Below are positions 45,922 to 57,619 of a DNA stretch of 64,000 bases, one piece after another (within the stretch, counting starts at the first letter, position 1; every line of letters begins with the position of its first letter). A program made the position numbers and the translations under genes. Under the pieces are notes generated by a model, which saw nothing but the letters and a program-made list of their open reading frames with translations, had not been told where the DNA came from and did no database searches. The DNA comes from Mustela lutreola (Eukaryota > Chordata > Mammalia > Carnivora > Mustelidae), in the NCBI RefSeq assembly GCF_030435805.1, contig NC_081295.1, positions 157,823,001-157,887,000 on the forward strand. Direction: 5' to 3'.

Positions 45922-45962
<41 letters not shown>

Positions 45963-46197
45963 AAGAGGCAGTACCGAAGGCTAGGGACCTAATCAATACA
46001 GACATTGGTAATATGTCAGATCTAGAGTTCAGAATGATTCTCAAGTTGCTAGCTGGGCTCAAAAAAGGCATGGAAGATATTAGAGAAATGCTGTCTGGGG
46101 AACTAAAAGCCCTTTCTGGAGAAATAAAAGAACTAAAATTTAACCAAGCTGAAATTTAAAAAGCTATTAATGAGGTTCAATAAAAAATGGAGGCTTT

Positions 46198-46388
46198 GGG
46201 GTGCCTGGGTGGCTTAGTGGGTTAAGACTCTGCCTTCAGCGCAGGCCATGATCCCAGGGTCCTGGGATCAAGCCCCACATCGGGCTCTCTGCTCAGTAGG
46301 GAGCCTGCTTCCCTTCCTCTCTCTCTGCCTGCCTCTCTGCCTACTTGTGATCTCTGTCAAATAAATAAATAAAATCTTTTTTTTTTTA
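46198..46388 (+). mobile_element. Can-SINE in L1 ORF1
   Basis: Same strand as the L1; target duplication aatggaggct on both sides. Confidence 0.95.
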
Positions 46389-46955
46389 ATGGAGGCTCTT
46401 ACTGATAGGATAAATGAGGCAGAAGAGAGAATTAGTGATATAGAAGACCAAATGATGGAGAATAAAGAAGGTGAGCAAAATAGAGACAAACAACTACTGG
46501 ACCACGAGGGGAGAATTCAAGAGAGAAGTGATACCATAACATGAAACATTAGAATAATTGGAATTCCAGAATAAGAAGAAAGAGAGAGGGGAGCAGAAGG
46601 TATATTGGAGCGAATTATTGTAGAGAATTTCCCTAATATGGTAAAGGGAACAAGCATCAAAATCCGGGAGGCACAGAGAACCCACCTGAGTAATAAGAAT
46701 AGGTACCGATCCCATCACCTAACAAAGTCCTATTGACAAAGAGAAAATCCTGAAAGCAGCCTGGGACAAGAAGTCTGTAACATACAATGGTAAAAATATT
46801 AGACTGGCAGCAGACTTATCCACAGAGACCTGGAAGGCCAGAAAGAACTGGCATGCTATATTCAGAACACTAAACAAGAACATGCAGCCAAGAATACTAT
46901 ATCCAGCTAGGCTATCATTGAAAATAGAAAAAGAGATAAAAAGCTTCCAGGACAG

Positions 46956-47148
46956 GGGCGCCTCAGTGGCTCAGTGGGGTAAAGCCTCTGCCTTTGGCTC
47001 AGGCCATGATCCCAGGGTCCTGGGATTGAGCCCCGCATTGGGCTCTCTGCTCAGTACGGAGTCTGCTTCCCCCTCTCTCTCTGCCTGCCTCTCTGCCTAC
47101 TTGTGATCTCTCTCTGTCAAATAAATAAATAAAATCTTTGAAAAAAAT
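46956..47148 (+). mobile_element. Can-SINE in L1 ORF1 3' part
   Basis: Same strand as the L1; target duplication aaaagcttccaggaca / aaaagattccaggaca. Confidence 0.95.
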
Positions 47149-48087
47149 AAAAGATTCCAGGACAAACAAAAACTAAAAGAATTTGTAAACACCAAACCAG
47201 CTCTACAGGAAATATTGAAAAGGGTCCTCTAAGCAAAGAGAGAACCTAAAAGTAGTAGACCAGAAAGGAACAGAGACAATATACAGTAACAGTCACCTTA
47301 CAGGAAATACAATGGCACTAAATTCATATCTCTCAATAGTTACCTTGAATGTAAATGGAATAAATGCCCCAATCAAAAGACACAGGGTATCAGAATGGAT
47401 AAAAAAACAAAACCCATCAATATGCTGTCTACAAAAAACTCATTTTAGACCCAAAGACACCTCCATATTTAAAGTGAAGGGGTGGAAAACCATTTACCAT
47501 GCTAATGGACATCAAAAGAAAGCTGGGGTGGCAATCCTTATATCAGATCACTTAGATTTTAAGCCAAAGACTATAATAAGAGATGAGGAAAGACACTGTA
47601 TCATCCTCTAAGGGTCTGTCTAACAACAAGATCTAACAGTTTTAAATATCCATGCCCTTAATATGGGAGCAGCCAATTATATAAACTAATTCATAACAAA
47701 ATCAAAGAAACACATCGACGATAATACAGTAATAGTAGGGGACTTTAACACCCCCCTCACTGAAATGGACAGATCATCCAAGCAAAAGATCAACAAGGAA
47801 ATAAAGGCCTTAAATGACACATTGGACATCACAGATATATTCAGAACATTCCATCCCAAAGAAACAGAATACACATTCTTCTCTAGTGCATATGGAACAT
47901 TCTTCAGAATAGATCACATCCTGGGTCACGTATCAGGTCTCAACTGGTACCAAAAGATTGGGATCATTCCCTGCATATTTTCAGACCACAATACTCTGAA
48001 GCTAGAACCCAATCACAAGAGGAAATCTGGAAGGAACCCAAATATATGGAGGCTACAGAGCATCCTAGTAAAGAATGAATGGGTCAA

Positions 48088-48604
48088 TGCAACTGCCCCT
48101 TAGAACAATGTATTACTTAAAATATAACCCATGGGAAATTTTACTAGTTACCAAGCACATTTAGATATAGCCTTAAGAAAAACACATACTGGCAACAGGT
48201 CTTTGGGGGAGAGGATGACATACGGCCTTGAAGCTGAGCAGCCGGGATGCCCGGCTAATTCAGGGTGGAATGCCGCCTGCTTCATTTTTCCGTTATCTTC
48301 CCCTTCTCCCCCCAAAAGCACCTGTGGCTAGTTAGATAAGTCCTTTGAATGTTCTTGTTCAACTATAAACTTTATATTGCTTGGACAGACATATTTTGCC
48401 CTCCTTCTTGTTTATCTACAAGGCCTATGACTAATGTTTGGCCTTCTTCAGCTCTTCTGTTGGTTACTGTTTCTATATAAGAAAAGCAAGACTGAGGAGT
48501 TGTTCGGGGCAACAGTCTTTTCTACTGTTGTCCCCTGCTCCCTTTCTCTTGCAGCTGACTTGTTTGTGCCTCATTCTTCTCCTGTTCGCCAACAGGAAGT
48601 GGCA
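48088..48604 (+). mobile_element. Solo LTR in L1 ORF2
   Basis: 517 bp, beginning TGCAACTGCC and ending AGTGGCA, with a perfect 6-bp target duplication ggtcaa at 48082-48087 and 48605-48610. It has a TATA-like ctatataag at about 48473. L1 homology stops and resumes exactly at these borders. A 6-bp duplication is usual for class II (betaretrovirus-like) ERVs; the class is inference. Looks like a whole solo LTR with no internal region left. Confidence 0.82.
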
Positions 48605-51535
48605 GGTCAACCAGGAAATTAAATAAGAATTGAAAAAATTCATGGAAACAAATGATAATGAAAACACAATGGTTCAAAATCTGTGGGACACAGCAAAGGC
48701 AGTCCTGAGAGGAAAATATATCGTGATATAGCCTTTCTCAAGAAACATGAAAGGTCTCAAATACACAACCAACGCTACACCTAAAGGAGCTAGAGAAAGA
48801 ACAACAAAGAAAGCCTACACCTAGCAGAAGAACAGAAATAATAAAGATCAGAGCAGAAATCAATGAAACAGAAACCAAAAAACAAAACAGAACAAAACAA
48901 AATAAAACCCAACCAAAAAAAAAAAAAAACCAAAAACCAAAAAACAAAACCAGAACAAATCAACAAAACTAGGAGCTGGTTCTTTGAAAGAATTAGTAAG
49001 ATTGATAAACCCCTGGCCAGACTTATCAAAACGAAGAGAAAGGACCCAAATAAGTAAAATCATGAATGAAAGAGGAGATATCACAACCAACACCAAAGAA
49101 ATACAAACAATTATAAGAACATATTATGAGCAACTATATGCCAGCAAATTTGGCAATCTGGAAGAAATTGATGCATTCCTAGAGACATATAAACCACAAC
49201 TGAACTAAGAAGAAAGAGAAAACCTGAACAGACCCATAACCAGTAAGGAGATTGAAGAAGTCATCAAAAATCTCCAAACAAGAGCCCAGGGCAAGATGGC
49301 TTCCCGGAGGAATTCTACCAAACATTTTTTAAAAAGTATTAATTCCTATTCTCCTGAAACTGTTCCAAAAAATAGAAATGGAAGGACAATTTCCAAACTC
49401 ATTTTATGAGGGCAGCATAACCTTGATCCCAAAACCAGACAAAGATCCCATCAATAAAGAGAATTATAGACCAATATCCTTGATGAACACAAATATGAAA
49501 ATTCTCAACAAAATACTAGCCAATAGGATCCAACAGTACATTAAAAGGATTATTCACCACAACCAAGTGGGATGTATTTCAGGGCTGAAAGGTTGATTCA
49601 ACATCCACAAATCAATGTGATACAATACATTAATAAAAGAAAGAACAAGAAGCATATCATACTCTCAATAGATGCTGAAAAAGCATTTGACAAAGTAAAA
49701 CATCCTTTCTTGATCAAAACTCTTCAAAGTGTAGGGATAGAGGGTACATACCGCAATATCATCAAAGCCATCTATGGGAAACCCACAGCAAATACCGTTC
49801 TCAATGGGGAAAAACTGAAAGCTTTTCTCCTAAGGTCAGGAACATGGCAGGGCTGTCCACTATCACCACTGCTATTCAACATAGTATTAGAAGTCCTAGC
49901 CTCAGCAATCAGACAACAAAAAGAAATTAAATGCATCCAAATTGGCAAAGAAGAATTAAAACTATCACTCTTTGCAGATGATATGATACTATATGCGGAA
50001 AACCCAAAAGACTCCACTCCAAATCTGCTAGAACTTGTACAGGAATTCAGTAAAGTGTCAGGATATAAAATCAATGCAAAGAAATCAGTTGCATTTCTTT
50101 ACACCAACAAGAAGACAGAAGAAAGAGAAATTAAGGAGTCAATCCCATTTACAATTGCACCCAAAACCATAAGATACCTAGGAATAAACCTAACCAAAGA
50201 GACACAGAATCTATACTCAGAAAACTATAAAGTACTCATGAAAGAAATTGAGGAAGACACAAAGAAATGGAAAAATGTTCCATGCTCATGGGTTGGAAAT
50301 TCCATTGTGAAAATGTTATGCTACCTAAAGCAATCTACATTTTAATGCAATCCCTATCAAAATCCCATCCAATTTTTTCAAAGAAATGTAACAAATAATC
50401 CTAAAATTTGTATGGAACCAGAAAAGACCTCGAATAGCCAAAGGAATGTTGAAAAAGAAAGCCAAAGTTGGTGGCATCACAATTCCAGACTTCAAGCTCT
50501 ATTACAAAGTTGTCATCATTAAGACAGTATGGTACTGGCACAAAAACAGATATGTAGATCAATGGAACAGAACAGAGCCCAGAAATGGACTCTCAACTCT
50601 ATGGTCAACTAATCTTTGACAAAGCAGGAAAGAATGTCCAATGGAAAAAAGACAGTCTCTTCAGCAAGTGGTGGGGGGAAATTGGCCAGCCACGCGTGCA
50701 GAAGAATGAAACTGGACCATTTCCTTATACCATACACAAAAATAGACTCAAAATGGATGAAAGACCTCAATGTGAGAAAGGAATCTATCAAAATTCTTGA
50801 GGAGAACACAGGCAGCAACCTCTTCGACCTCAGCCGCAGCAACTTCTTCCTAGGAACATCTCCAAAGGCAAGGGAAGCAAGGGCAAAAATGAACTACTGG
50901 GACTTCATCAAGATCAAAAGCTTCTGCACAGCAAAGGAAAAAGTCAACAAAACCAAAATACAACTGACAGAATGGGAGAAGATATTTGCAAACAAACATC
51001 AGATAAAGGGCTAGTATACAAAATCTATAAAGAACTTATCAAATTTAACACCCAAAGAACAAATAATCCAATCAAGAAATAGACAGAAGGCATAAACAGA
51101 CATTTCTGCAAAGAAGACATCCAGATGGCCAACAGACACATGAAAAAGTGCTCCATATCACTCGGCATCAGGGAAATACAAATCAAACCACAGTGAAATA
51201 CCAACTCACACCAGTCAGAATGGCTAAAATTAACAAGTCAGGAAACCACAGATGTTGGCAAGGATGCAGAGACAGGGGAACCCTCCTACACTGTTGGTGG
51301 GAATGCAAGTTGGTGCAGCCACTTTGGAAAAGAGCATGGAAGTTCCTCAAAAAGTTGAAAATATAGCTACCTATGACCCAGCAATCAAACTACTGGGTAT
51401 TTACTCTAAAGATACAAATGTAGGGATCTGAAGAGGCACATGCACCTGAATGTTTATAGCAGCAATGTCCACAATAGCCAAACTATGGAAAGAACCTAGA
51501 TGTCCATCAACAGATGAATGGATAAAGAAGATGTG

Positions 51536-51660
51536 ATATATATATGTGTGTGTGTATATATATATACATTCTTTGTATATATCTATATCTATATATATAT
51601 ATATATATACATTCTTTGTATATATATATATATAGATATATATATATATACATATATATG
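51536..51660. repeat. (TA)n array at the end of L1 ORF2
   Basis: TA-rich array with tatatatacattctttgta repeated, placed exactly where the L1 consensus has a short TATATATA before the ATGGAATAC motif. The same site is expanded in the L1 at 14219-15712. Confidence 0.9.
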
Positions 51661-52104
51661 ATAGAATACTATGCAGCCATCAAAAGAAATGAAATCTTGC
51701 CATTTGCAATGACATGGATGGAATTAGAGAGTATTATGCTTAGCAAAGTAAGTCAATCAGAGAAAGATAATTACATATGATCTCTCTGATATGAGGAAAT
51801 TGAGAGGCAATGTGGGGGGTTTGGGGGGTAGGAAAGGATTAAATGAAACAAGATGGGATCGGGAGGGAGACAAACCATAAGTGACTCTTAATCTCACAAA
51901 ACAAACTGAGGGTTGCCAGGGGTCAAGGGGGTGGGGAGAGGGGGGTGGGGTTATGGACATTGGGGAGGGTATGTGCTATGGTGAGTGCTGTGAAGTGTGT
52001 AAGCCTGGCGATTCATAGACCTGTACCCCTGGGGCTAATAATACATTATATGTTACTTAAAAATTAAAATTTTTTAAAAAAAAGAAAAAAATTTAAATTC
52101 TATA

Positions 52105-52660
52105 TGTGGTTGGCATTTGTGGCCCATTGTATTGGGCAGTGCCTCCCAAGAACACTGCCATGCTTTGGCTTAATGTATTGTCCAAGGTGACAGAGCAAGG
52201 TATGTTTTATAATCTTTAACATTCAATTTTGCAAATCAGTGATTAATCACATGAACTCTAGGAGATACCGTATTCTCCAGACTGCTCCCTCTTAGCCCTG
52301 CTCTGGGCCTGTCACACTGTGCTGTGAGACTTGGTTTCCTGTTGCTTTCCTTTCAGAAGACTAACTCCTCGTAGTGACTGGCAAGGGACCAAACAAATTT
52401 TGTGAGTTCTAGAAAGATTTGATTTCAGGATAACTTTTACAGTTTTTATTCCCCCTTATTTTAGAAGAAATACATGTTCTTTGCAAAAAAAATATGGCAA
52501 AATACAAATAAGCAAGAAGGTTGAAATAAAAATCAGGACAGATTCTACTACTTCAAATCTGTTAACATTTTGTTTATGGGATTCCAGTATTTTCCCATTC
52601 TCTTTAGTTTTAGTAATAAGCTGGAAATATACTGTCATATATATTTTCAAATGTATCTAG
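52105..52660. other. No recognisable feature
   Basis: Ordinary sequence right of the L1; nothing supported. Confidence 0.4.
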
Positions 52661-52664
52661 GTAG

Positions 52665-52835
52665 GGCGCCTGGGTGGCTTAGTTGGTTAAGGGACTGCCT
52701 TTGGCTCAGATCAGGATCAAGTCCCGCATCTGGTTCCCTGCTTAGAGGGGTGTCTGCTTCTCCCTCTGACCTTCCCCTCTCTCCTGCTCTCTCTCTCTCT
52801 CTCTCTCAAATACATAAAATCTTTAAAAAAAATAT
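52665..52835 (+). mobile_element. Can-SINE
   Basis: Flanked by atgtatctaggta / atatatctaggta. Confidence 0.93.
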
Positions 52836-53146
52836 ATCTAGGTACAGCCCCACAAACCTGTGGGTTCCTTCATGCTGGGAACTGTATCTTATTCACCTCT
52901 GTATCTTCGATGTCTAGAATGTCATTTTCAGTAATTGTATAAAATTTATCTCTCCTGCAGTAAACAAATACAGTAGGAGTACAATACAGCAAAATAAAAG
53001 CAAGAGGTTTAAATGGCTTAAATGACTGGGGGAAAAAAACCAAAATAGTCATTGTTTACAGACAAAAACAGCCAAGGAGAATAAACTCAAAAAAGACCCC
53101 CAGTGAACACAGAAAACAATGTGAATGATCGCTATCACTGGAAAAT

Positions 53147-53353
53147 CTTTTTTTTTTTTTAAGATTTTATTTATTTGACAGAGATCACAAGTAAGCAGAG
53201 AGGCAGGCAGAGAGAGGAGGAAGCAGTCTCCCTGCTGAGCAGAGAGCCAGATGCGGGGCTTGATCCCAGGATCTTGATCCCAGGACAGGATCCTGGGATC
53301 ACAACCCGAGCCGAAGGCAGAGGCTTTAACCCATTGAGCCACCCAGGTGCCCC
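53147..53353 (-). mobile_element. Can-SINE with internal duplication
   Basis: Flanked by ctggaaaatct on both sides. A piece around gatcccaggat is repeated inside it (53260-53300). Confidence 0.94.
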
Positions 53354-53354
53354 T

Positions 53355-53960
53355 GGAAAATCTCTGAATAGGAATTTTCTTTAAGTAACACAACTGAATG
53401 GCTTCTCAACAGTCCCTGCTGCCTGAGCGTTCCTGTTTCACAGTGCAAGCTGGAGCGCATATCCTTGCCACAAGGGCTACACTGCCTCCCCCAAAATTAA
53501 AAATTTTCATTTGAAACACTCGGCACTACAGAACTTGCACAGTGACAACTGCTCACTATCTCTTCGTACTGATCAATAAACGACTCTGATGGAAGTACTC
53601 ACACGCCGCACAGCTGCCGGGACCAACAGTGTGAGGATGGAAGACCTCACGGTCTGGTAGAGAGCTGCCCAGAGTTGGTTGGCTATGTCCAGTAAGAGAG
53701 TTTGGTGGTGGGTCTTCAAACTTTCATAGTTCCAACTCACGATGGATGTAAACCACATCTGTGATTTCTCTTGATGACAAAACCACAGATGCTGCCCACA
53801 CTTCTGAGGCCTGCTGCCTATACTCATCAAAGTAATAATATATTATGGTTAAAGATTAGTAAATATAAATTTGTAATTTTTCCCCTTCTAAGTTCTTAAA
53901 CCCCTGAAATCTACCCATAGACTCCATGGGGATCATTGGGCTCTGGGTTTAGAATCTTTG
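53355..53960. other. Unassigned sequence with an 85-codon minus-strand frame
   Basis: The frame at 53573-53830 starts MMSIGSRPQK and ends RRVSTSIRVVY. Its composition is more protein-like than most frames here, but I recognise no domain and no flanking splice or promoter signal stands out. A fragment of a processed pseudogene is possible; chance is likelier. Confidence 0.2.
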
Positions 53961-53964
53961 TATT

Positions 53965-54145
53965 ATTTTATCCTTATATTATCTTATTTAACCTTCATAA
54001 AGATTTTATGCAGTACAGTAGATAACTATTATTATCCTAATTTAACTGCCCAGAAAATGAGAGATCAAATATTTCCTCTGAAGTCATATGACTAGTAAAT
54101 GACAGAGCTGGGATTTGAACCCAAGATAATGGACTCCAGCATGTA
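53965..54145 (-). mobile_element. MIR SINE, antisense
   Basis: cttatttaaccttcataaag, aactattattatcctaattt and gacagagctgggatttgaaccca are the reverse MIR. Confidence 0.82.
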
Positions 54146-54164
54146 TGTCTTATTTTTTTATTTT

Positions 54165-54292
54165 ATATTTTTAAAAATATTTATTTGAGAGAGAGCAGAG
54201 CAAGAGAAAGCGTGAGTAGAGGGGAGAGGGAGAGCGAGAGGGAGAAGCAGGCTCCCCACTGAGCAGGGAGACCCTTGCTGGCACCCCTTATT
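54165..54292 (-). mobile_element. Degraded Can-SINE
   Basis: atatttatttgagagagagc at left and ctggcacccctt at right; middle shortened. Confidence 0.65.
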
Positions 54293-54636
54293 TTTTATTT
54301 TAAATCTCTTAAGAGTTTATGTATATTTAGTCTCATTACTTTTAGCAATATCACTGATCTTTCTGTCTATTCCTGACTCATTTCCATTTTGGTTTAATTA
54401 CTATAGATTTATAGTATGTTTTATATCCACTAAGACAAACTTCTCTTACCATTCTGAGATTTTTTTCAATATCGAAACTAATATACAGTTGTATATTTAA
54501 GGAAAATTTTTTCATTTATATGCTAATACGGGGAGAACTGATATTTGAAAATACTAAGCATTCTGAACTAGGAACAGGATATTCTCCCCATGCACTAGAA
54601 TAGATATATAAGCCCCTCATTAAGATAATGTTGCTT

Positions 54637-55015
54637 TGGGGGGCACCTGGGTGGCTCAGTCAGTTAAGCATCTTTTCTTTTTTTTAAAAGATTATTTATT
54701 TATTTATTTGACACAGAGAGAGAGAGAGAGAGCATGCCACAGAGGGAACACAAGCCAGGGGAGAGGGAGGAGGAGAAGCAGGCTTCCCACCCAGCAGGGA
54801 GGCCAATGCGGGGCTGGATCCCAGGACTGTGGGATCATGACCTGAGCTGAAGGCAGACACTTAACGACTGAGCCACCCAGGAGCCCCTAAGGTTCTGACT
54901 CTTGATTTCAGCTCAGGTTGTGATCTCAGGGTCCTGGGATGGAGCCCCACTGGTTGTGGAGCCTGCTTAAGATTCTATCTGCTCCTCCCCTCCTTCCCCC
55001 ACTTAAAAAAAATAA
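54637..55015 (+). mobile_element. Can-SINE split by an opposite-strand Can-SINE
   Basis: Head GGGGGGCACCTGGGTGGCTCAG at left; the rest resumes at 54888 with ggttctgactcttgatttcag and ends in an A-rich tail near 55010. Confidence 0.9.
54673..54887 (-). mobile_element. Inner Can-SINE, opposite strand
   Basis: T-run at left and head GAGCCACCCAGGAGCCCC at right; inserted in the D-arm-like region of the outer SINE. Confidence 0.92.
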
Positions 55016-55162
55016 AATTTTTTTTCTTTATATAATTGGTGTACTTTTAGCTTAATTTGTTATGAATTTATATTTTATTATGATTACAAATATCTATTTG
55101 TCCTATATTTCCTTCTAATTGATTATTGCCTGTCATGGTGTTTTAAGAATGTATACAAAATA

Positions 55163-55345
55163 GGGGCATCTGGGTGGCTCAGTGGGTTAAGGCCTCTGCC
55201 TTCAGCTCAGGTCATGATCCCAGGGTCCTGGGATCTAGCCCTGCTTGGAGGGGGTGGGGGGCGTCTCTGCTTAGCAGGGGGCCTGCTTCCTCCTCTCTCT
55301 CTGCCTGCCTCTCTGCCTACTTGTGATCTCTATCTGATAACTTCT
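55163..55345 (+). mobile_element. Can-SINE without A tail
   Basis: Head AGGGGCATCTGGGTGGCTCAG; G-rich insertion at 55240-55262; ends at gatctctatctgat, so the AATAAA part is missing. Confidence 0.9.
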
Positions 55346-55655
55346 CTCTTTAAGAAGAGGAAACTAATTTCCCTTCCCTTGAATATAGACTGGACTTACT
55401 GGTTCTCTTCTAATTATTAGAATGAGGCAGAAGAATTGCACAATTTGAGGGACCAATCATAAAAGATGGGGTAATTTCTTATGCAACAACAGGTAACTAA
55501 TACACTGGTAGATATTTATTTCCTGCTTAGCCTTTGTATAAACTTACTCTTACATGGGTTTTTAGCTGCTTCTATCTTTTGATAGAGCAAATTGTATCAT
55601 CAGAACATAAATGTAACATAAATGTAATTGTATTATCAGAACGCAACGTAATGTA
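55345..55655. other. No recognisable feature
   Basis: Ends of old repeats may be present (gtaactaatacac near 55495) but none can be named. Confidence 0.35.
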
Positions 55656-55848
55656 TTTTTTTAAGATTTTATTTATTTATTTGACAGACAGAAATCACGA
55701 GTAGGAAGAGAGGCAGGCAGAGAGAAAGGAAGGGAAGCAGGCTCCCTGCTGAGCAGAGAGCCCGATGTGGGACTCGATCCCAGGACCCTGAGATCATGAC
55801 CTGAGCCGAAGGCAGAGGCTTAACCCACTGAACCACCCAGATGCCCCA
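55656..55848 (-). mobile_element. Can-SINE
   Basis: Flanked by acgtaatgtatttttt / acaatgtaatatttttt. Confidence 0.94.
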
Positions 55849-56200
55849 CAATGTAATATTTTTTGATATGCTGCCTCTTTTTTTTTCCTACGTCATTCCT
55901 GTTGCTCCTGACTTTAGCCAGGTAGATGATTCTTTGAAGTAAGAATAACTACGGCTTTTATTTTTTTATGGCTATAGTTTTTAAGGCATATATTTTACCT
56001 CACTAAACATTTTTCCTCCCTTGCTATTTTTCTATGATGGCATGTGTAACAACGGCAATGAAGCTCAATTTTAAGAAGTGAATTTTAGCTTCCAGGATAG
56101 CATTATAAAGTACTAGATCATATAGTCTGTAAAGTAAAACAATCTTATTTCAATCGTGAGTTCAGCATTTACTCCTGACCACTGTGAAAATCAGGTACTC

Positions 56201-56373
56201 TGGGGCACCTGGGTGGCTCAGTGGGCTAAAGCCTCTGCCTTCGGTCAGGTCATGATCTCGGGGTCCTGAGATCGAGCCCCACATCGGGCTCTCTGCTCAG
56301 CAGGGAGCCTGTTTCTCCCTCTCTCTCTGCCTGCCTCTCTGCCTACTTGTGATCTCTGTCTGTAATAAAAAAA
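56201..56373 (+). mobile_element. Can-SINE
   Basis: Target duplication aatcaggtactc on both sides. Confidence 0.95.
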
Positions 56374-56783
56374 AAAATCAGGTACTCCACGGACAGGCAG
56401 CCTGCGAATGAACGATGGGTGACCAGGCATGCGCATGTGTGTGCAGACCCCTCTTCCTGTAACATGTGCTGTGATATATGTCCTTTCCTCTAACTCAGAA
56501 GTAAGGAGGAGCAGATTCTTAAATATTTTCCTAAATAAGGCCATTGAGAAAGTAATCCTTGAGTTAATGCCCATGAGGAAGACAAACAAATGTGACTTCT
56601 CATGAGGCATTAGTTCCTCCCTCGGGTTTCCCCACCCGCAGCCTCATCTTCACAACCACTGATTTAGGCAACAGCAACCTGAAGAACCGTATCACCTCTG
56701 TCCTCTCCCAGGTCGCTACTTGTATGAACTAGTTTCCAGGTTTCCCCTGTATGTCCTTCTAACTATTGAAGCGTTTTATTTCA

Positions 56784-56956
56784 GGGCACCTGGATGGCTC
56801 AGTAGGTTGGGCCTCTTGCCTTCCGCTCAGGTCATGATCATGATCTCAGGGTCATGGGAAGGAGCGAGCCTGGAGTCTGCTTCCCTTTCTCTCTCTGCCT
56901 GCTGCTCCGCATACTTGTGATCTCTCTCTACCAAATAAATAAATAAAATCTTTAAA
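56784..56956 (+). mobile_element. Can-SINE
   Basis: Head AGGGCACCTGGATGGCTCAG; ends aaataaataaaatcttt; flanked by gaagcgttttatttc / aaagtgttttagttc. Confidence 0.92.
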
Positions 56957-57417
56957 GTGTTTTAGTTCTTCCTTTAATATTGAAAATGTTTTGTATCTTC
57001 CCTTTAATATTGCTGTATTATAAGAGATCCCTGAGAAACTGGGTTGGATAGGCAAGTAACAGAGTTCTTCTTCCATTCCCCTGCTGTAAGAGGGACAGGA
57101 CGACCACATGTCCTGACTGAAAAGGCCTTGTGCTCCTCTACTTCAGTCCCTCATGATCACTCTGTTCTGTTCTTTCTGGTACATCCTTACTCCAAATTGC
57201 AGACATGAAAAAAATCACTTGATTTAACTTCTGACAACTGACCTATGATGTCAGAGTGGGGATTTGCCAAAGATCCTAATGGAAAGTGGGAGCATCATTA
57301 AACGAACATTTGAATGCCTTCAATGGGCCTGGAGTCCTTCCAAAAAGGCACAGAAGGCTTCTGTTTTCCCTCACGGCATAGATGGGTTAGACATACACTT
57401 CATGTTTGGGGGTTTTC

Positions 57418-57615
57418 TTTATGAAGACTTTATTTATTTTAGAGAGAGACAGCAAGAACAGGAGGGGTAGAGGGAGACAGAGAGAGAGAGAGAGAGACAA
57501 GCTCAAGAAGACTCCATGCTGAGCACAGAGCCCAGTGTGGGGCTCAATGCCAAGACCGTAGGATCATGACCAGAGCTGAAACCAAGGCTTAGACACTTCA
57601 TTGGTTTCCCCACCT
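57418..57615 (-). mobile_element. Old, degraded Can-SINE
   Basis: aagactttatttattttagagag at left and ggatcatgaccagagctgaa near its right end; head lost. Confidence 0.7.
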
Positions 57616-57619
57616 CAGT

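Larger units (their letters stand above)
45898..47232 (+). pseudogene. L1 ORF1 remnant (RNA-binding ORF1p)
   Basis: ORF1p is the trimeric RNA-binding chaperone of L1. The start ATGACAAGG (MTRWKN...) and the end GGGTCCTCTAA are recognisable. The N-terminal lysine codons hold an A36 run (45923-45958), where the related canine L1 has about eight A; this length also shifts the frame. The coiled-coil part (45970-46560) contains stops and is split by a SINE at 46198-46388. The RRM and C-terminal domain part (46560-47230) has further small deletions and a second SINE at 46956-47148. Confidence 0.88.
47312..51850 (+). pseudogene. L1 ORF2 remnant (endonuclease and reverse transcriptase)
   Basis: ORF2p nicks target DNA and reverse-transcribes L1 RNA. 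From its ATG it reads MALNSYLSIVTLNVNGIN, the endonuclease start. The usual catalytic LQETH appears as LQKTH, losing the Glu. VGDFNTPL (near 47735) and IFSDHNTLKLE (near 47980) are kept. The RT part at 49378-50345 is largely open, with FADDMILY intact at 49971-49994. The Cys-rich C-terminal part ([13 protein letters not shown] near 51290) is present. Stops and shifts divide the frame into at least six pieces, and a solo LTR and a TA array interrupt it. Confidence 0.92.
43937..52091 (+). mobile_element. Full-length carnivore LINE-1, broken, with three SINEs and a solo LTR inside
   Basis: A complete L1 by structure: a CpG-rich 5' UTR starting GGGGAAGGGGTCCAGATGGCG, ORF1, an inter-ORF spacer, ORF2, 3' UTR and A-rich tail, between target duplications with common core tttaaattcta at 43926-43936 and 52092-52102. 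After removing three SINEs (about 570 bp) and the solo LTR (about 520 bp) it is near 7 kb, a normal carnivore L1 length. Both ORFs carry several stops and shifts, so it cannot move by itself. It resembles the canine L1 consensus closely, which suggests it is much younger than the other L1 fragments here. Confidence 0.95.

Noticed and set aside
49572-50345. 257-codon frame as a host reverse-transcriptase gene
   Set aside because: It is the RT part of the broken L1 ORF2; frames on both sides continue the same element.
53573-53830. 85-codon minus-strand frame as a conserved gene
   Set aside because: No recognised domain, no splice or promoter context, and the length is common by chance. Kept only as a low-confidence note.
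54100-54145. gggatttgaaccca as a tRNA T arm
   Set aside because: The surrounding sequence is an antisense MIR, whose head derives from tRNA; no cloverleaf is present.
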